A stretch of DNA of 64,000 nt from VFKU01 sp964620045 (lineage in GTDB: Bacteria; Hydrogenedentota; Hydrogenedentia; Hydrogenedentales; GCA-2746185). Location: contig CAZUJL010000010.1 in NCBI GenBank assembly GCA_964620045.1, positions 62,001-126,000 of the forward strand, read 5' to 3'. The translations under genes were made by a program, and so were the position numbers. Position 1 is the first letter of the stretch, and every line of letters starts with the position of its first letter. The notes below the pieces were generated by a model. That model made no database searches and was not told the DNA's origin. It saw only the letters and a list, made by a program, of their open reading frames with translations. Of this stretch, positions 32,134-41,316 are shown piece by piece.

Positions 32134-33026
32134 TTCGCGCCGTCGTGTTCGCCCTATTGATTCCAATCGGCGCCGCGGCGCAAGCCACGTTTGACTGGAC
32201 CACTGCCGACGCGATCGCGCCCGGCGTCCACTATGTCCACCAAGTGCACACCAGTCCGCGCCCAATTCATGTTCACGCGATGCAGATCGATGCCCAGAAT
32301 CCGCACATTCACTTTCATACCACCGCGCGCCACGCCGAATGGATCGGCAACCTGCAGGAGACGCGCCGCACGACCACGCGCGATTTCATGCGCGAATGCC
32401 GCGCCGACGGGATGAATATGGTCGCGGCGATCAACGCCGACGCGTTCGAGCCGTGGCCCCGGCCCTATGCGGAGCGTTCGCTGACGAATCTGCGCGGACT
32501 GAGCGTGTCGGACGGCGAACTGGTTTCGCCGCCGTTGGAAGACGGCGCGTCCTTCGTGCTGTACACGGATCGCCGCGTCGCGATCGAGCGCAGCGTCCGA
32601 AACGTGAATGATATTGAGGACGCGATCAGCGGCTTCGCGATTGTGCTGGAGGACGGCGTCGCCAGTGGCACCGACGAACGCCTCGCCCCGCGCACGGGCA
32701 TCGGCGTATCCAGGGATGGCCGCTACGTGATTTTTCTCGTGATCGACGGCCGCCGGCACGAAAGCCAGGGCACGCCGACGAAAGAAGTGGGGGAGTGGCT
32801 GCTGCACTTCGGCGCGGACGACGGCGTGAATCTCGACGGCGGCGGCTCGGCCACGATGGTGCGTCACGATCCCGCCGCGCCGGGCGACGGCGTTGTGCTG
32901 CTGAACAGCCCCGTCGGCGATGGTACGGATTGGCTAAAAAAAGATGCCGCGATCGAGCGCGAGCAATACCAGCCCAGTGAACGCGCGAACGGGAACAACT
33001 TGGGCATATACATCACGGCCGAGTAA
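32130..33026 (+). CDS. secreted phosphodiester glycosidase (NAGPA/DUF2233) family protein
   Basis: 298 residues with a signal peptide ('AVVFALLIPIGAAAQA'). The NAGPA-type core shows 'AAINADAFEPWPRPYAER', 'RTGIGVSRDGRYVIFLVIDG' and 'GVNLDGGGSATMV'. The family removes GlcNAc from phosphodiesters in animals and is linked to polysaccharide metabolism in bacteria. The ATG overlaps the stop of the SGNH-like gene, implying joint action on an envelope glycan; this is inference. Confidence 0.88.
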   Translation: MIRAVVFALLIPIGAAAQATFDWTTADAIAPGVHYVHQVHTSPRPIHVHAMQIDAQNPHIHFHTTARHAEWIGNLQETRRTTTRDFMRECRADGMNMVAAINADAFEPWPRPYAERSLTNLRGLSVSDGELVSPPLEDGASFVLYTDRRVAIERSVRNVNDIEDAISGFAIVLEDGVASGTDERLAPRTGIGVSRDGRYVIFLVIDGRRHESQGTPTKEVGEWLLHFGADDGVNLDGGGSATMVRHDPAAPGDGVVLLNSPVGDGTDWLKKDAAIEREQYQPSERANGNNLGIYITAE

Positions 33027-33056
33027 TTGCCTCGCGCCGCAATCATCCACTATACT
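33027..33056 (+). promoter_or_regulatory. sigma-70-type promoter of tRNA-Leu
   Basis: TTGCCT (33027-33032), an 18-base spacer and TATACT (33051-33056). Transcription would start near 33063, ten bases before the mature tRNA 5' end. Confidence 0.65.
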
Positions 33057-33072
33057 TTGCGTCCGCATCCGT

Positions 33073-33159
33073 GCCGGAATGGCGGAATTGGCAGACGCGC
33101 TGGACTCAAAATCCAGTACTGGCAACAGTGTAAGGGTTCGACCCCCTTTTCCGGCACCA
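33073..33159 (+). tRNA. tRNA-Leu (CAA anticodon)
   Basis: An 87-base cloverleaf including an encoded CCA. The acceptor GCCGGAA pairs with TTCCGGC. The anticodon stem CTGGA/TCCAG encloses CTCAAAA, giving anticodon CAA, which reads UUG. The long class II variable arm (ACTG GCAA CAGT) and T-stem AAGGG/CCCTT with a TTCGACC loop confirm a leucine tRNA. Confidence 0.95.
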
Positions 33160-33287
33160 TCTTATTCCCTCTTTCCTCTCGCAGGTATTTCCGTGCCTCC
33201 CTCCATTCTTTAGCTGTTGCAATATTCCCGAACGGCGAACGGTTTTCGTTATGGGACGTAGAATGGTCGTCGGAAAGGACCTGCTTT

Positions 33288-33656
33288 ATGGACACACAAA
33301 ATAGAGCCAAGCGGCTTCGCGTTGCGGCATATGTCTTGTTTGTCGCCGGCGTTGCGTTGTTCGCGTACAGCGCGTACCACTACTACATGCCGCCGGAAGC
33401 GGGCGAGGTAATTTCCAGTGGTTCGACACGAACGATAGGGTCGGCGCACGACGTTACTTTCCCCCTCTCGCTCGGTGTTGTAAGTCTCGGGATTGGGGCA
33501 ATATTTCTTCTTGTGGAGTCGATCCCCGACGATCACGAGACGTATGTTGCGCCCGGAGGCGATGGCGGTTCGTTGCGTCCGTTACGTCCGGTATTGCGTG
33601 TGGTATCGGGTTTTCTTGGAGACGTTCGTGCCCGGCCCCCGCGGGATGAAGAGTAG
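33288..33656 (+). CDS. small two-helix membrane protein
   Basis: 122 residues. Two hydrophobic helices ('VLFVAGVALFAYSAYHYY' about 13-30 and 'LSLGVVSLGIGAIFLLV' about 58-74) are joined by a polar loop, followed by a charged tail ending 'ARPPRDEE'. No known domain is recognised. It resembles the convergent gene that overlaps its 3' end by 75 bases: same hairpin layout with 'AYSxxxYxxxxxPxAxE' in the loop. The ATG follows GGAAAGGA. Confidence 0.6.
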   Translation: MDTQNRAKRLRVAAYVLFVAGVALFAYSAYHYYMPPEAGEVISSGSTRTIGSAHDVTFPLSLGVVSLGIGAIFLLVESIPDDHETYVAPGGDGGSLRPLRPVLRVVSGFLGDVRARPPRDEE

Positions 33657-33875
33657 TCCGATGCCGATGGCGAGACAGGCCGCTCCGCCGATTCCCGCCC
33701 ACGTGGGGTCGTCGGGCTCGCGGGCGGTGTTATCCTCGGGGGACGCAGGCAATTGGTCGATGGTCTCTGCGGCCGGTGTGGCGATCGTGCGTGCGTAGGT
33801 AATGCCGCTGTAGGCGAGAAGCAAAATGCCGCCCAAGATGAGAATTGCGGATAGAACGCGAAGTGTTTCGTTCAT
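33582..33875 (-). CDS. small two-helix membrane protein, convergent relative of the preceding gene
   Basis: 97 residues with an excellent AAGGAGATG ribosome site. Helices 'LSAILILGGILLLAYSGITY' and 'GIGGAACLAIGIGLLFIP' are linked by a polar loop. Alignment by eye with the plus-strand neighbour (AYSGITYA versus AYSAYHYY, GIGLLFIP versus GIGAIFLL) suggests paralogues lying tail to tail and overlapping by 75 bases. Function unknown. Confidence 0.65.
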   Translation of the reverse strand: MNETLRVLSAILILGGILLLAYSGITYARTIATPAAETIDQLPASPEDNTAREPDDPTWAGIGGAACLAIGIGLLFIPRGPGTNVSKKTRYHTQYRT

Positions 33876-34033
33876 GTTGCATCTCCTTCACCAGATTACA
33901 AGCCAACACCGTGCGGTATGAGAAGATTTCTTCCGTCGCCTTTTCCTCTTGTGGCACCATTCTTACTTTGCGTGTGTTTCACTCTTGGGGAAAGTCGTGG
34001 CGGTGATCTGAAGCGCTCACAGGGAGCAATCGC

Positions 34034-34480
34034 ATGCCAACCATGTTTGACGAAACGGCGCGGGTGAGCATCGTAAAACGTCTGCGCGTGTTGCGCCCCG
34101 ATGCCGAACGGCGCTGGGGCACGATGACGGCGCCGCAAATGGTGGCGCACCTCTACGACCAAATGACGCACACCCTGGGCGATGCCGCCGTCGAGGACAT
34201 GCCTGGCTGGATGCACAATCCGCTGATCAAGAACATCGCGATTTATGTGTTGCCATGGCCGAAGGGACGTATCAAGGGGCCCGCGGGTGCATTCATTACA
34301 AAGCCCGCCGAGTGGTCAGCCGATGTCGCCCGGCTCGAAGCGCAGTTGCAGCGCCTCGCCGCAATGCGTGATCAATCCCAATGGCCGGATCATCCCAAGT
34401 TCGGCGCGATGAACGGTCGCGACTGGGGGTGCTTCTGCTATCGGCACTTCAATCATCACCTGACGCAGTTCGGAGTTTGA
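34034..34480 (+). CDS. DUF1569 (DinB-like four-helix) protein
   Basis: 148 residues. The end 'WPDHPKFGAMNGRDWGCFCY' followed by 'RHFNHHLTQFGV' is the DUF1569 signature, and 'MTAPQMVAHLYDQMTHTLGD' supplies the first His-containing helix. DinB-like proteins bind a metal through three His residues; the function of DUF1569 is not settled. The ATG follows AGGGAG. Confidence 0.85.
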   Translation: MPTMFDETARVSIVKRLRVLRPDAERRWGTMTAPQMVAHLYDQMTHTLGDAAVEDMPGWMHNPLIKNIAIYVLPWPKGRIKGPAGAFITKPAEWSADVARLEAQLQRLAAMRDQSQWPDHPKFGAMNGRDWGCFCYRHFNHHLTQFGV

Positions 34481-34486
34481 GAACGG

Positions 34487-35419
34487 CTATTTCATCGTCA
34501 GCGCATTGATGAGGATGCCCTCAAACGCGTCGCGATCTTTCCAGCGCAGGCCGCACCGCACCGGCCGGCCGTGCTCATCGGGCACAGTATTGCCTTTGTC
34601 GTCGACGCTCAGCGTGATCGTTTCCATTTCGCAGAGAACGTCGCCAGTGGCGAGATAGATGGCGGCGGTGTCGAACAACACGCTGCTGGCATCGACGGCG
34701 TAATTGCCGCGATTGGTCCACACCGCATAATTCTCCATCACCACTTGCGCGCGCGGCGATTTCGAATCCGCCACGCGGCGATAGCGTTCGCCGGCAATCG
34801 TCAGCGTGCCGCACAGGTCCAGCGGCGCGATAGTGATCTCCCACGGTGCAGCGAAGACCGCCTTCGCGGCGGGCACATCGCAGAACACATTCCACTCCGG
34901 CTGTCGGCCCTCTTTACCTTCGTAGCCAATGTGCACGCTGCCCGCCATCGCGACGACGCGCGCTTTTTGCGCGATGTCCGGCGCGCGATCGAGCGCGGCC
35001 TTGAGGTTCATCTGCGGGCCGAGCACGATGATCGTGACAGGTTCGGTTGAGGCGTGGATGACGTCGATCATCGCGGCGACGCCGTCCGTGTGCACGGTGC
35101 CCTTATAGGCCGCGAGGTCGTAATCGCCGAGCCATTTCGCCTGGTTTATGTTGCCGGTCTTGGAGCTAATGCCTGTGCCCAGCGGGATGTCCGTGCGTCC
35201 GAGGCGTTCGAGCATTTTGGCGATGAGGCGCGTTTTGACGGGAGCGTCGCCCGCCGCGGTCGTGATCAGGCGCACATCCATATCGGGCAAGCCCAGCAGC
35301 ATGCACAGCGCCCACGTGTCGTCGATGTCGTCGCCGAGATCCGTGTCGAGAATCACGGGGCCCGCCAGCGCGCAGGGGGTGAGCAGTGTCATAAACAGGC
35401 AGACGAAAAATCGCAACAT
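34487..35419 (-). CDS. secreted nucleoside hydrolase (IUNH family)
   Basis: 310 residues. A signal peptide ('FVCLFMTLLTPCALAG') is followed at once by the calcium-binding N-terminus 'VILDTDLGDDIDDTWAL', the hallmark DxDxxxDD motif. Further family features are 'TIIVLGPQMNLKAAL' and 'PEWNVFCDVPAAKAVF' (Asn and Asp ligands). These enzymes cleave the N-glycosidic bond of ribonucleosides. Export to the periplasm suggests use of external nucleosides. The ATG at 35419 follows GGGAG. Confidence 0.9.
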   Translation of the reverse strand: MLRFFVCLFMTLLTPCALAGPVILDTDLGDDIDDTWALCMLLGLPDMDVRLITTAAGDAPVKTRLIAKMLERLGRTDIPLGTGISSKTGNINQAKWLGDYDLAAYKGTVHTDGVAAMIDVIHASTEPVTIIVLGPQMNLKAALDRAPDIAQKARVVAMAGSVHIGYEGKEGRQPEWNVFCDVPAAKAVFAAPWEITIAPLDLCGTLTIAGERYRRVADSKSPRAQVVMENYAVWTNRGNYAVDASSVLFDTAAIYLATGDVLCEMETITLSVDDKGNTVPDEHGRPVRCGLRWKDRDAFEGILINALTMK

Positions 35420-35583
35420 GGCAGGCTCCCGCGACACCGATTCCGGACACCGGGCCAGCCTATCAACCGCGTGGCTGGCCTGCAAAGTGCGCACTTTTCG
35501 CTTGACATTTCGTCACCATCCCGGCACTCTGCCTTGCCCCGCGCCGGGCGCAAGGCCATAAATCTTAAGGGAGTACGCGCGCG

Positions 35584-36990
35584 ATGTCCCAATCCGGTCG
35601 CTCGAACGGATCCAAGAAGACGCAAGACAGCGAATCCCGGACCTGGATGGATTGGCTCGCGAAGATTGCCGAGCACTACGTCCCCGATGCGCTCACCTCG
35701 GCCATCATCATGATGGTCATCCTCGCCGCGACGGCGCTGATGCTGAACAACACGGTCACGGAAGTGGCGGATGCCTACTACCGCGGCCTGTGGATGTTGC
35801 TGCAGTTCACGATGCAGATGACGCTCATGCTGACGCTGAGCCTTGTCCTCGCGGAGACGCCGGTCTTCAAAAAAGGTGTGCTGGCGGTATCGCGTATGCC
35901 GCGCACGCAAGCGCAGGTCGTCATTGGCTCGGTCATTGTCACGGCGCTGATTGCCTATGCGAACTGGGGCCTGTCCATCGCGCTCGGGCCGCTGGTGGCG
36001 ATTCACTTCTGCAAGCAGGCGGAAAAGAAAGGTATTCCGGTCGATTTCAACTGGATCATGGCCGTGCTGGCGGGCGCCGGCTCGGTGTGGCAGTTCGGCT
36101 TGTCCGCCTCCGCGCCGCTGCAGATGACGGCCGAGAACAATTTCCTGGCCGATCGTACGCCTCCGATGCCGCTGTCGACGACGATCTGGAGCCCGGCGGC
36201 CGTCACGATGGTGATCAGCTTTCTGATTGTGATTACCATCGTGGGCATCCTGTTCATGCCCAAACGCGTGAAGCCGATTTCCGCGTACCCGGAATCAGAC
36301 AAGCTCGCCGAGGCCGCGCTCACCGCCGAGATCGCCGGGCACGTGAAATCCAAGCCGGAGCATACGCTGGCGCAGAAGCTCGAACGTACGCCCGTTACGC
36401 TGATTCCTTTGTGGTTCGCATTGGGTGGCTGGCTGGCGTATCACTTCTTCAGCAAGAAGGCGAGCCTCGACATTAATTCGATGATCACGATCCTGATGTT
36501 GTCGTGCTTCGTGTTGCATCGCACGATCGACAACTTCACGTCCGCGCTGCAGCGCGTGCTCGCGTCCACATGGCCCGTGGTGGTGATGTACCACCTGTAT
36601 GCGGGCGTCGCCGGGCTCATCCAATTCACCGACGTGGGCGAGTTTGTCACGAATTCCATCGCGCCGATTTCGACGGCGTACACACTACCCTTGCTGACGG
36701 CGCTGATCAGCACCGTTGTGGCGATCTTCATCCCCACCAGCGGCGGCCAGTGGGCGATTCAGGGCGCCGTGACCGTGAGCACCGCGCAGGATGCCGGGAT
36801 CACCGTACAGCGCAACCTGCTCGCGCTCAGCGTCGGCGACCACATGGGCAATCTGATCTCGCCGTTCTGGGCCGTGGTAGGCGCGGGTATCGCGCGCGTG
36901 GACTTCCGCCAGCTCTTCGGGTATCGACTGATTTTCGCCGCGATCTGGTTCGTGATGGGCGTGCTGATCTTTACGTTCCTGCCCTGCTAA
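35584..36990 (+). CDS. short-chain fatty acid transporter, AtoE family
   Basis: 468 residues with 11-12 membrane helices. A hydrophilic N-terminus leads to 'PDALTSAIIMMVILAATALM', and typical AtoE stretches follow: 'YANWGLSIALGPLVAIHFCK', 'FIPTSGGQWAIQGAV' and 'GDHMGNLISPFWAVVGAGIA'. The family imports short-chain fatty acids such as butyrate or acetoacetate. No atoDAB genes are adjacent. A TTGACA at 35502-35507 upstream has a weak -10. Confidence 0.9.
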   Translation: MSQSGRSNGSKKTQDSESRTWMDWLAKIAEHYVPDALTSAIIMMVILAATALMLNNTVTEVADAYYRGLWMLLQFTMQMTLMLTLSLVLAETPVFKKGVLAVSRMPRTQAQVVIGSVIVTALIAYANWGLSIALGPLVAIHFCKQAEKKGIPVDFNWIMAVLAGAGSVWQFGLSASAPLQMTAENNFLADRTPPMPLSTTIWSPAAVTMVISFLIVITIVGILFMPKRVKPISAYPESDKLAEAALTAEIAGHVKSKPEHTLAQKLERTPVTLIPLWFALGGWLAYHFFSKKASLDINSMITILMLSCFVLHRTIDNFTSALQRVLASTWPVVVMYHLYAGVAGLIQFTDVGEFVTNSIAPISTAYTLPLLTALISTVVAIFIPTSGGQWAIQGAVTVSTAQDAGITVQRNLLALSVGDHMGNLISPFWAVVGAGIARVDFRQLFGYRLIFAAIWFVMGVLIFTFLPC

Positions 36991-36993
36991 GCC

Positions 36994-37554
36994 TCAGGGC
37001 TGCGCGGCAATAAATTCCTCGACCGGCTGATCGGCGACGTACAACTGCTCGATGACGGCAATGCCGTTGCGCACGCGCACGGTCACATATGCGTCCTGGT
37101 TACCGCGCCGGCTGTGTTCTAGATATGCTTGCTCCGCCTGCGGGGCTTTTTTCTCGTTCATGTAGTAGCGATCGAAAGGCAGGACTGGATAAATGACTCC
37201 CTGGCCGGATGCCCATTCGCTCGTGCGAATATAGTCGCCGCTGGCCGGCGCTTCGTGCGTGGCGCGGCCGAGATGCGCAAATCCGGCCTCGTCCACGGTC
37301 AACTCGATGCAGATGGGCGTATTGCCCTGGGCCGGCATTTCACCGGGCTCGCCCCACACGGCGGTGTTTTCCTCAAAGGCCAGCGCGACGTAGCGGCCGC
37401 GGAACGCGTCCACTGGATCGACCGGCGCCGTTTTGAATTTGTAGACCGTGCCCGTTTGCAGCGCGAGCTCGCGCCCGCCGAGCATCCAGGCAGGCACGGC
37501 GAGTTGCGCCAGGAAGACAATGCCGAGCAGTCCGATGCGTAGTCCGCGACTCAT
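36994..37554 (-). CDS. GDYXXLXY-domain membrane-anchored protein
   Basis: 186 residues: one N-terminal membrane helix, then an extracytoplasmic domain with 'VDPVDAFRGRYVALAFE', where RGRYVALAF replaces the family's GDYxxLxY. Its start overlaps the stop of the DUF2157 gene (ATGA), the usual partner, often with a DUF4401 protein that is missing here. No function is established. The stop faces atoE across a small CCCTG/CAGGG hairpin. Confidence 0.82.
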   Translation of the reverse strand: MSRGLRIGLLGIVFLAQLAVPAWMLGGRELALQTGTVYKFKTAPVDPVDAFRGRYVALAFEENTAVWGEPGEMPAQGNTPICIELTVDEAGFAHLGRATHEAPASGDYIRTSEWASGQGVIYPVLPFDRYYMNEKKAPQAEQAYLEHSRRGNQDAYVTVRVRNGIAVIEQLYVADQPVEEFIAAQP

Positions 37555-38870
37555 GCCTTGGCCCTCTTGCGCGAGATGAGCACGATATTCGTGATCAGGA
37601 AACCGGCGCCGATCGCGATGAACGCGAGCCCGCGCTCGACGAATGAGAAGTCGATATCGAAGAAACGCATGGTGACGAGCACGGAAAACATCAACATGCC
37701 GGAGTTCACGATTTCGAGCCGGTCCGTGCGCACGCCGTGGACGATGGTGAAGATGGATACCGCGAACAGGTACACGTTGAACAGCACGCGGGCGATGAAT
37801 TCGTCATCCGTGCCGGCGGTGATGCCGAAGCACACAACAGCCAGCAGCGGCATCGCGCCGAGCGGGATGTAGGACGCCCGCTGCCGGCGCACGGCCGTCA
37901 CCAGCAGAATCACGACGCCCGCCAGCAGCGCGCCGGTCAGTATGTAGTCCGCGATCGCGGCGTATTCGAAGTAGCCGTCGCCGTAACGGTAATAGTGCCA
38001 GCCAATCGAATCCCACGGCTCGTCAAACGTGAACACGAACGTCATGATCGTGAGCCCGGTCGCGCCGATGCCGTAGATGGGCTTTTGCCGGAAGGATTCG
38101 GCTTCGTGGAAAAGGAACGCGCCGCCCATGTACATCACGCCGAACAGCGAGGCATACATCGGAATCCATAAGCCAGGCAGCGAGCGATCCATCGCCACGC
38201 CGGCCGCCACAATCGCGCATATGCTAAGGCCGAGCAGCACCCAGGAGGTGCGCAGGGTGTACGGTTCCTTGCGGATGGTCATGTATACGAACGGCGCCCC
38301 GAGCGCCGCGAGCGGCCAGAACATCAGCGCGTGCTCGTTGAGGTCTTGCACGTAGGCCGACCACGCCGTGATGCCGGCGAAGTAACCGATCGCCACCGTG
38401 CCCGCGTTCAGCAAATAGACCACGGGCAGCGCGAGCAAGGTCCACGTCAAGAGGAAACTTCCGAGGTCGCCGGGAATGTGGTAGGTCTGCCCAATGAGCG
38501 CGATGCATGCGCCGATGCACAGTCCGAGGAAGAGGCCAGCGCCTTCGTTCAGCGCGCGCGACGGCGGACGCTTCAGCGCGGCGTATCCCGCGATGGCCTG
38601 CGCGACCAGCAGCACGCCGAACGCGATCCCCGCGCGTAGCGGCCGCGAGAGTTGCTCCCAGTTGTTCGCAAGGATCAGGATGATGCCAAGCGCGACGAGT
38701 CCGCCGCCGATGATGCCGAACACCGCCAGTGCCAGACTGCCGGCACGCCGCTCGGGTAACGGACCATAGTGCGCGCGGATGCGTTCCGCGGCGGATTCAT
38801 CCAGCACGCCTTGCGCGACAAGTTTTGGCAACTCGTCGTACAGCCAGCGAACATGCTTGTTTTGATTCAT
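37551..38870 (-). CDS. DUF2157 polytopic membrane protein
   Basis: 439 residues. A soluble N-terminal segment of about 45 residues ('WLYDELPKLVAQGVLDESAA', 'RIRAHYG') is the DUF2157 signature; about 12 membrane helices follow, beginning 'LALAVFGIIGGGLVALGIIL' then 'ANNWEQLSRPLRAG'. It probably forms a membrane complex with the downstream GDYXXLXY protein. No function is known. Confidence 0.87.
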   Translation of the reverse strand: MNQNKHVRWLYDELPKLVAQGVLDESAAERIRAHYGPLPERRAGSLALAVFGIIGGGLVALGIILILANNWEQLSRPLRAGIAFGVLLVAQAIAGYAALKRPPSRALNEGAGLFLGLCIGACIALIGQTYHIPGDLGSFLLTWTLLALPVVYLLNAGTVAIGYFAGITAWSAYVQDLNEHALMFWPLAALGAPFVYMTIRKEPYTLRTSWVLLGLSICAIVAAGVAMDRSLPGLWIPMYASLFGVMYMGGAFLFHEAESFRQKPIYGIGATGLTIMTFVFTFDEPWDSIGWHYYRYGDGYFEYAAIADYILTGALLAGVVILLVTAVRRQRASYIPLGAMPLLAVVCFGITAGTDDEFIARVLFNVYLFAVSIFTIVHGVRTDRLEIVNSGMLMFSVLVTMRFFDIDFSFVERGLAFIAIGAGFLITNIVLISRKRAKA

Positions 38871-38976
38871 ACCGGGCGTCGTCTCAACTCGACTCTAAAA
38901 TACTACATCCGGTATCTATCCGCCGAGCTCCCGCTTTGGTTCCAGCCAGGGCGTTTTCGCAGGACCTCATTCGTTT

Positions 38977-41220
38977 TTACTCAAGCGACGGGGTGGACAA
39001 CGAGACACTCAACAACGCGCGGGGATGGACGTGGTCGGATTGACCGTTCAAATACGTGCGAAGGGCGGCGATGTCGTTCACGCCGTCGTCGTTTAGATCA
39101 GCCGCCGCAATATTGTTCGATGGACCGCCCAAAAAGAATCCTTGCGGCTGTTTGAATGCGCCATCGCCCAGCCCTTCGAAGATCCGTATCTGACTTGTGC
39201 CCACTGCGATCGTCAGCAGATCGATGATTCCATCGGCGGTCACATCGGCGGTAGTCAGGCCATCTGCGAATTCGTCGGCAATTCTTGTCGACTCGACGAA
39301 TGCTCCGTTGCCGTTCCCGAGCATCGCAACGAGACGATCTTCTCGAAGTGTGGCATTGGGAATCTGAGTTAGAGCGCTCACCACCATGACTAAATCGTCG
39401 AAACCATCCGCGTTGAGATCGGTGCACGCTAGCTCGGTGGGGCCGTTGCTCGAGGTGCCCTGGATGTCGATGGTGACGCTGATGGACGATCCAGGACTCA
39501 AAGCCGGCCCCTCGCCGCCAACAAAAAACGAAATGGTCCCTGTCACCCGGTCTGCGACAGCCAAATCCGCAAAACTATCGGAATTAAAATCGCCCGAGAC
39601 CAAATCGCTGATGCCCGATCCAGTCGCGAGACTCTCCGGGGCAGAAAATGTTCCATCGCCTTGACCCGTACGAACTGCCAAGAAAAGGCCACTACGATCG
39701 CTCGTAACCAGATCGACGTTCCCGTCTCCATTGAAGTCCGCACTGACGATAATGGCCGTGTATTCCCCCGGTGCGAAGGTTGTTGCTTCGTCGAAGTGTC
39801 CCTGGCCGTCGCCGAGCAGGATTGGAACAACCGCGTCTGCTTCGTTCGTGATCGCTGCGAGATCAAGATTGCCGTCGTTGTTGAAATCGGCCGCGGTTAG
39901 CGCCCTAAGTCTTTGGCTCGACAACAATGTTTCGTCGGCGAATACCGAATCGGCGGCGCCACAAAAGTAGCTGATTCCTTCACCATGAGCGACGACAGCA
40001 TCCGGTAATTTGTCGTGATCGAAATCGGCGAGGACAAAATCGGTGCCGAGCGTCGCGCGGAAGCCGAATTCACGAGGTGCTTCGATCTCTCCGCCGGCCG
40101 CGCCCAGCAAAACCGCAATGACGCTATGTCTATTGGATCCTATTACATCGAGGAACGCGTCGCCGTTGATGTCGCCCACATCCAGTTCGGTTTCTCGATA
40201 CACGTCCATCAGAAGTCGCCGGGGCTGGTATTCGCCATTTCCATCCCCCGCGTACAGGTTAAGCCCGAAGGAACTGGAATTTACCAGGAGGTCGTTGTTT
40301 TCGTCTCCGTCCATGGGCGCCACGGCAAGCGTGGCGCCGGATTCCTCATCACCAATAGGCAGTACCTTGGGTGTGTCAAAGGTTCCATCGCCAAGGCTGA
40401 GCAAGGTAATGATTTCGTCGTGATCATGGACGGCGATGTCGTCGATACCGTCGTTATTGAGATCGCCAATGGCCAATGAAGGACGGTCGTACGGATATCG
40501 GAGATCGGACGCGGTTCCTCCGGCGCCATCGTTAATGATCACCGCGAGCTCATCTGTCGGCCAAACAATAGTTACGAGATCCGGCGCGCCGTCACCGTTG
40601 AATTCGCCTGTACCCAGAAACGATGTGCCCACTCCGAAATACTCGGTGGACACGTCGAAAAACGTGCCGTCTCCACGCCCGCGGGCCAGCGCGGGCACTT
40701 CAGATATCGATCCGCTCACCAGATCTTGGAATCCATCACCATCCATGTCCGCGGCGATGAGTAAATCCACGCCGCCGCGTCCTGCCGGAGTGGGGAGGGG
40801 TTCCGACAAAGTGCCATCCCCATTGCCCAGGCAAAGCCACACACCAGATGAATAACCTCCTGCCGCGACATCGAGATCGCCATCATCATCGAAGTCAGCG
40901 ACAGCCAGCACCCTTGCCCAGGAATCAAGCGTGCGGATGATTTCAGGGGCCAATGTTCCGTCGCCTCGTGAGAGCAGAACGCCGACGCCCCCGGAGTGAG
41001 CGACGACCACGTCTTCCAAGCCGTCCTTGTTCATGTCGGCGAGCACGGTAACGCGTTGCCCATCATCCACGTCATAGCTCGGCGCGGGAAAGATTGTCTC
41101 CAGGAATCTGGCGTTTCCCACGGCAGGCCCGGATCCTCCGGATGATCCCGAATCGCAGCCGGCGCCGAGAATCAGCAACGACAATATGGCGGCCCAATAG
41201 AAGAACGGTGTGCGACCCAT
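38977..41220 (-). CDS. FG-GAP/VCBS repeat lipoprotein, 14 repeats (copy A)
   Basis: 747 residues. A lipoprotein signal peptide ends in 'LILGAGCDSG' (lipobox Cys). The rest carries 14 regularly spaced calcium-loop motifs of the D-x-N-x-D-G-x-x-D type (for example DMNKDGLEDVVV, DFDDDGDLDVAA, DFNGDGNVDLVT, DLNDDGVNDIAA), consistent with two seven-bladed integrin-like propellers. Probably an outer-membrane surface binding protein. The start uses GGAGGCTGCATG, shared with its paralogue at 42558-44792. The two flank the REC protein gene in one minus-strand run. Confidence 0.88.
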   Translation of the reverse strand: MGRTPFFYWAAILSLLILGAGCDSGSSGGSGPAVGNARFLETIFPAPSYDVDDGQRVTVLADMNKDGLEDVVVAHSGGVGVLLSRGDGTLAPEIIRTLDSWARVLAVADFDDDGDLDVAAGGYSSGVWLCLGNGDGTLSEPLPTPAGRGGVDLLIAADMDGDGFQDLVSGSISEVPALARGRGDGTFFDVSTEYFGVGTSFLGTGEFNGDGAPDLVTIVWPTDELAVIINDGAGGTASDLRYPYDRPSLAIGDLNNDGIDDIAVHDHDEIITLLSLGDGTFDTPKVLPIGDEESGATLAVAPMDGDENNDLLVNSSSFGLNLYAGDGNGEYQPRRLLMDVYRETELDVGDINGDAFLDVIGSNRHSVIAVLLGAAGGEIEAPREFGFRATLGTDFVLADFDHDKLPDAVVAHGEGISYFCGAADSVFADETLLSSQRLRALTAADFNNDGNLDLAAITNEADAVVPILLGDGQGHFDEATTFAPGEYTAIIVSADFNGDGNVDLVTSDRSGLFLAVRTGQGDGTFSAPESLATGSGISDLVSGDFNSDSFADLAVADRVTGTISFFVGGEGPALSPGSSISVTIDIQGTSSNGPTELACTDLNADGFDDLVMVVSALTQIPNATLREDRLVAMLGNGNGAFVESTRIADEFADGLTTADVTADGIIDLLTIAVGTSQIRIFEGLGDGAFKQPQGFFLGGPSNNIAAADLNDDGVNDIAALRTYLNGQSDHVHPRALLSVSLSTPSLE

Positions 41221-41316
41221 GCAGCCTCCTGCCCCGACCGTAGTGTAATACATGGGACTGCGCTCCGCCACCCTATTCTATGGCTGCAATTGAGCAGGGT
41301 GCCGCAGGCGCAGGGT

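Noticed and set aside
35502..35530. TTGACA-based promoter for the atoE-type gene
   Set aside because: The hexamer is perfect but the -10 (CACTCT) at 17 bases is weak; mentioned only in the gene entry.
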